Of a stretch of DNA of 5,895 nucleotides, positions 5,422 through 5,895 are shown piece by piece. Source of the stretch: Pseudomonadota bacterium. Its GTDB lineage: Bacteria; Pseudomonadota; Alphaproteobacteria; Sphingomonadales; Sphingomonadaceae. The position numbers and the translations under genes were made by a program. The stretch covers positions 1-5,895 of the forward strand of contig JAFAED010000074.1 of assembly GCA_023424275.1 (NCBI GenBank), given 5' to 3'. Positions within the stretch are counted from its first letter, which is position 1. Every line of letters begins with the position of its first letter. The notes below the pieces were generated by a model. The model searched no databases. It had not been told where the DNA came from and saw nothing but the letters and a program-made list of their open reading frames with translations.

Positions 5422-5895
5422 TCAGGTTCCGGGGATCGGCGTAGGTATGATCGCTTCGAAGTCGCTTGCGGAATGACGCTCGCGCAAGAACTCGCCCGGC
5501 TTGTCCGAGATTCGGTTCACGACGCGTCCACGAATGACGGCGGGTCGCTGCGCAATCGCGCGATACCAGCGCATCAGATGCGTATATTCCTGGACCCCGA
5601 CGAACTCGTGGGTGTTGTAGACACCGAACAGGCTGCCCGGCTGCCACGGCCATATCGCCATATCGGCGATGCTATATTCGTCGCCGGCGATGAACTCGTA
5701 TCGGGCCAGATGGGTGTCGAGCACGTGGAGTTGGCGCTTCACCTCCATCGCATAGCGGTCGATCGCATATTCGATCTTGAGCGGCGCATAGGCATAGAAG
5801 TGACCGAGGCCGCCGCCGACGAACGGCGCCGTCCCCATCTGCCACATCAGCCAGTTGAGTGTGCGGGTACGCGCGCGCGGCTCGGTGGGCAGGAA
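5422..5895 (-). CDS. yghU: YghU-type glutathione-dependent disulfide-bond oxidoreductase (C-terminal part; 5' end off window)
   Basis: The frame stays open to the right edge, so 157 residues of a protein of about 290 are visible. The ATG at 5845-5847 is internal: the codons before it read FLPTEPRARTRTLNWL, which matches the same place in E. coli YghU. Visible family marks are GGGLGHFYAYAPLKIEYAI, the helix YAMEVKRQLHVLD, the segment EFIAGDEYSIADMAIWPW with N-capping box SIAD (5662-5673), and RPAVIRGRVVNR near the end. YghU belongs to a Nu-class GST family that binds two glutathiones per subunit and reduces disulfides and organic hydroperoxides. The N-terminal thioredoxin fold that holds the catalytic site is outside the window, so activity cannot be judged. 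It ends 81 bases before gstA and is probably upstream in the same operon. That gap holds the gstA Shine-Dalgarno and a weak 6-bp hairpin (5376-5396). Confidence 0.93.
   Translation of the reverse strand, partial: FLPTEPRARTRTLNWLMWQMGTAPFVGGGLGHFYAYAPLKIEYAIDRYAMEVKRQLHVLDTHLARYEFIAGDEYSIADMAIWPWQPGSLFGVYNTHEFVGVQEYTHLMRWYRAIAQRPAVIRGRVVNRISDKPGEFLRERHSASDFEAIIPTPIPGT

Noticed and set aside
4988..5653. Minus-strand open frame of 221 codons overlapping gstA and yghU in another frame
   Set aside because: It overlaps both genes in a shifted frame and is Arg/Pro-rich; the gstA and yghU frames carry all the family motifs.

Overview
The window is high-GC bacterial DNA, most likely from an alphaproteobacterium; a sphingomonad (Sphingopyxis/Sphingomonas type) is my best guess. 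The guess rests on base composition, codon use and the look of the proteins, not on a search. It holds two blocks of genes that face each other and end tail to tail at about 4191-4335.

Left block (plus strand, 1-4190): a type I secretion (T1SS) locus. It begins inside a gene for a calcium-binding RTX protein whose N-terminus lies off the left edge (1-1005). The visible part has an RTX cap-like module, a run of aspartates, ten glycine/aspartate nonapeptide repeats, a second cap-like module, a proline-rich linker and an aromatic C-terminal tail. After a 75-base gap with a strong 14-bp hairpin comes a PrtD-type ABC transporter (1081-2835). A HlyD/PrtE-type membrane fusion protein (2832-4190) follows and overlaps it by ATGA. 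The transporter and adaptor would form the inner-membrane part of a channel that exports the RTX protein in one step. The outer-membrane TolC-type component is not in the window. What the substrate does cannot be told from its visible end.

Right block (minus strand, 5895-4336): a small glutathione/thiol detoxification cluster, transcribed right to left. It holds the C-terminal part of a YghU-type glutathione-dependent disulfide oxidoreductase (5895-5422, cut by the right edge), a beta-class glutathione S-transferase of GstA type (5340-4729) and a small AhpD/carboxymuconolactone-decarboxylase family protein with a CxxCxxxH active site (4674-4336). Gaps of 81 and 54 bases, and Shine-Dalgarno sites before the two complete genes, fit one operon.

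The 145-base gap between the blocks has no gene. It carries three copies, in alternating orientation, of a GGCCTC element that can form two mutually exclusive hairpins. I see no tRNA, rRNA, insertion sequence, CRISPR or phage feature. Nothing here demands a wholly new system. The parts most worth a second look are the modular RTX C-terminus with its unusual tail, the hairpin between substrate and exporter genes, and the active-site substitutions in the two complete thiol enzymes.
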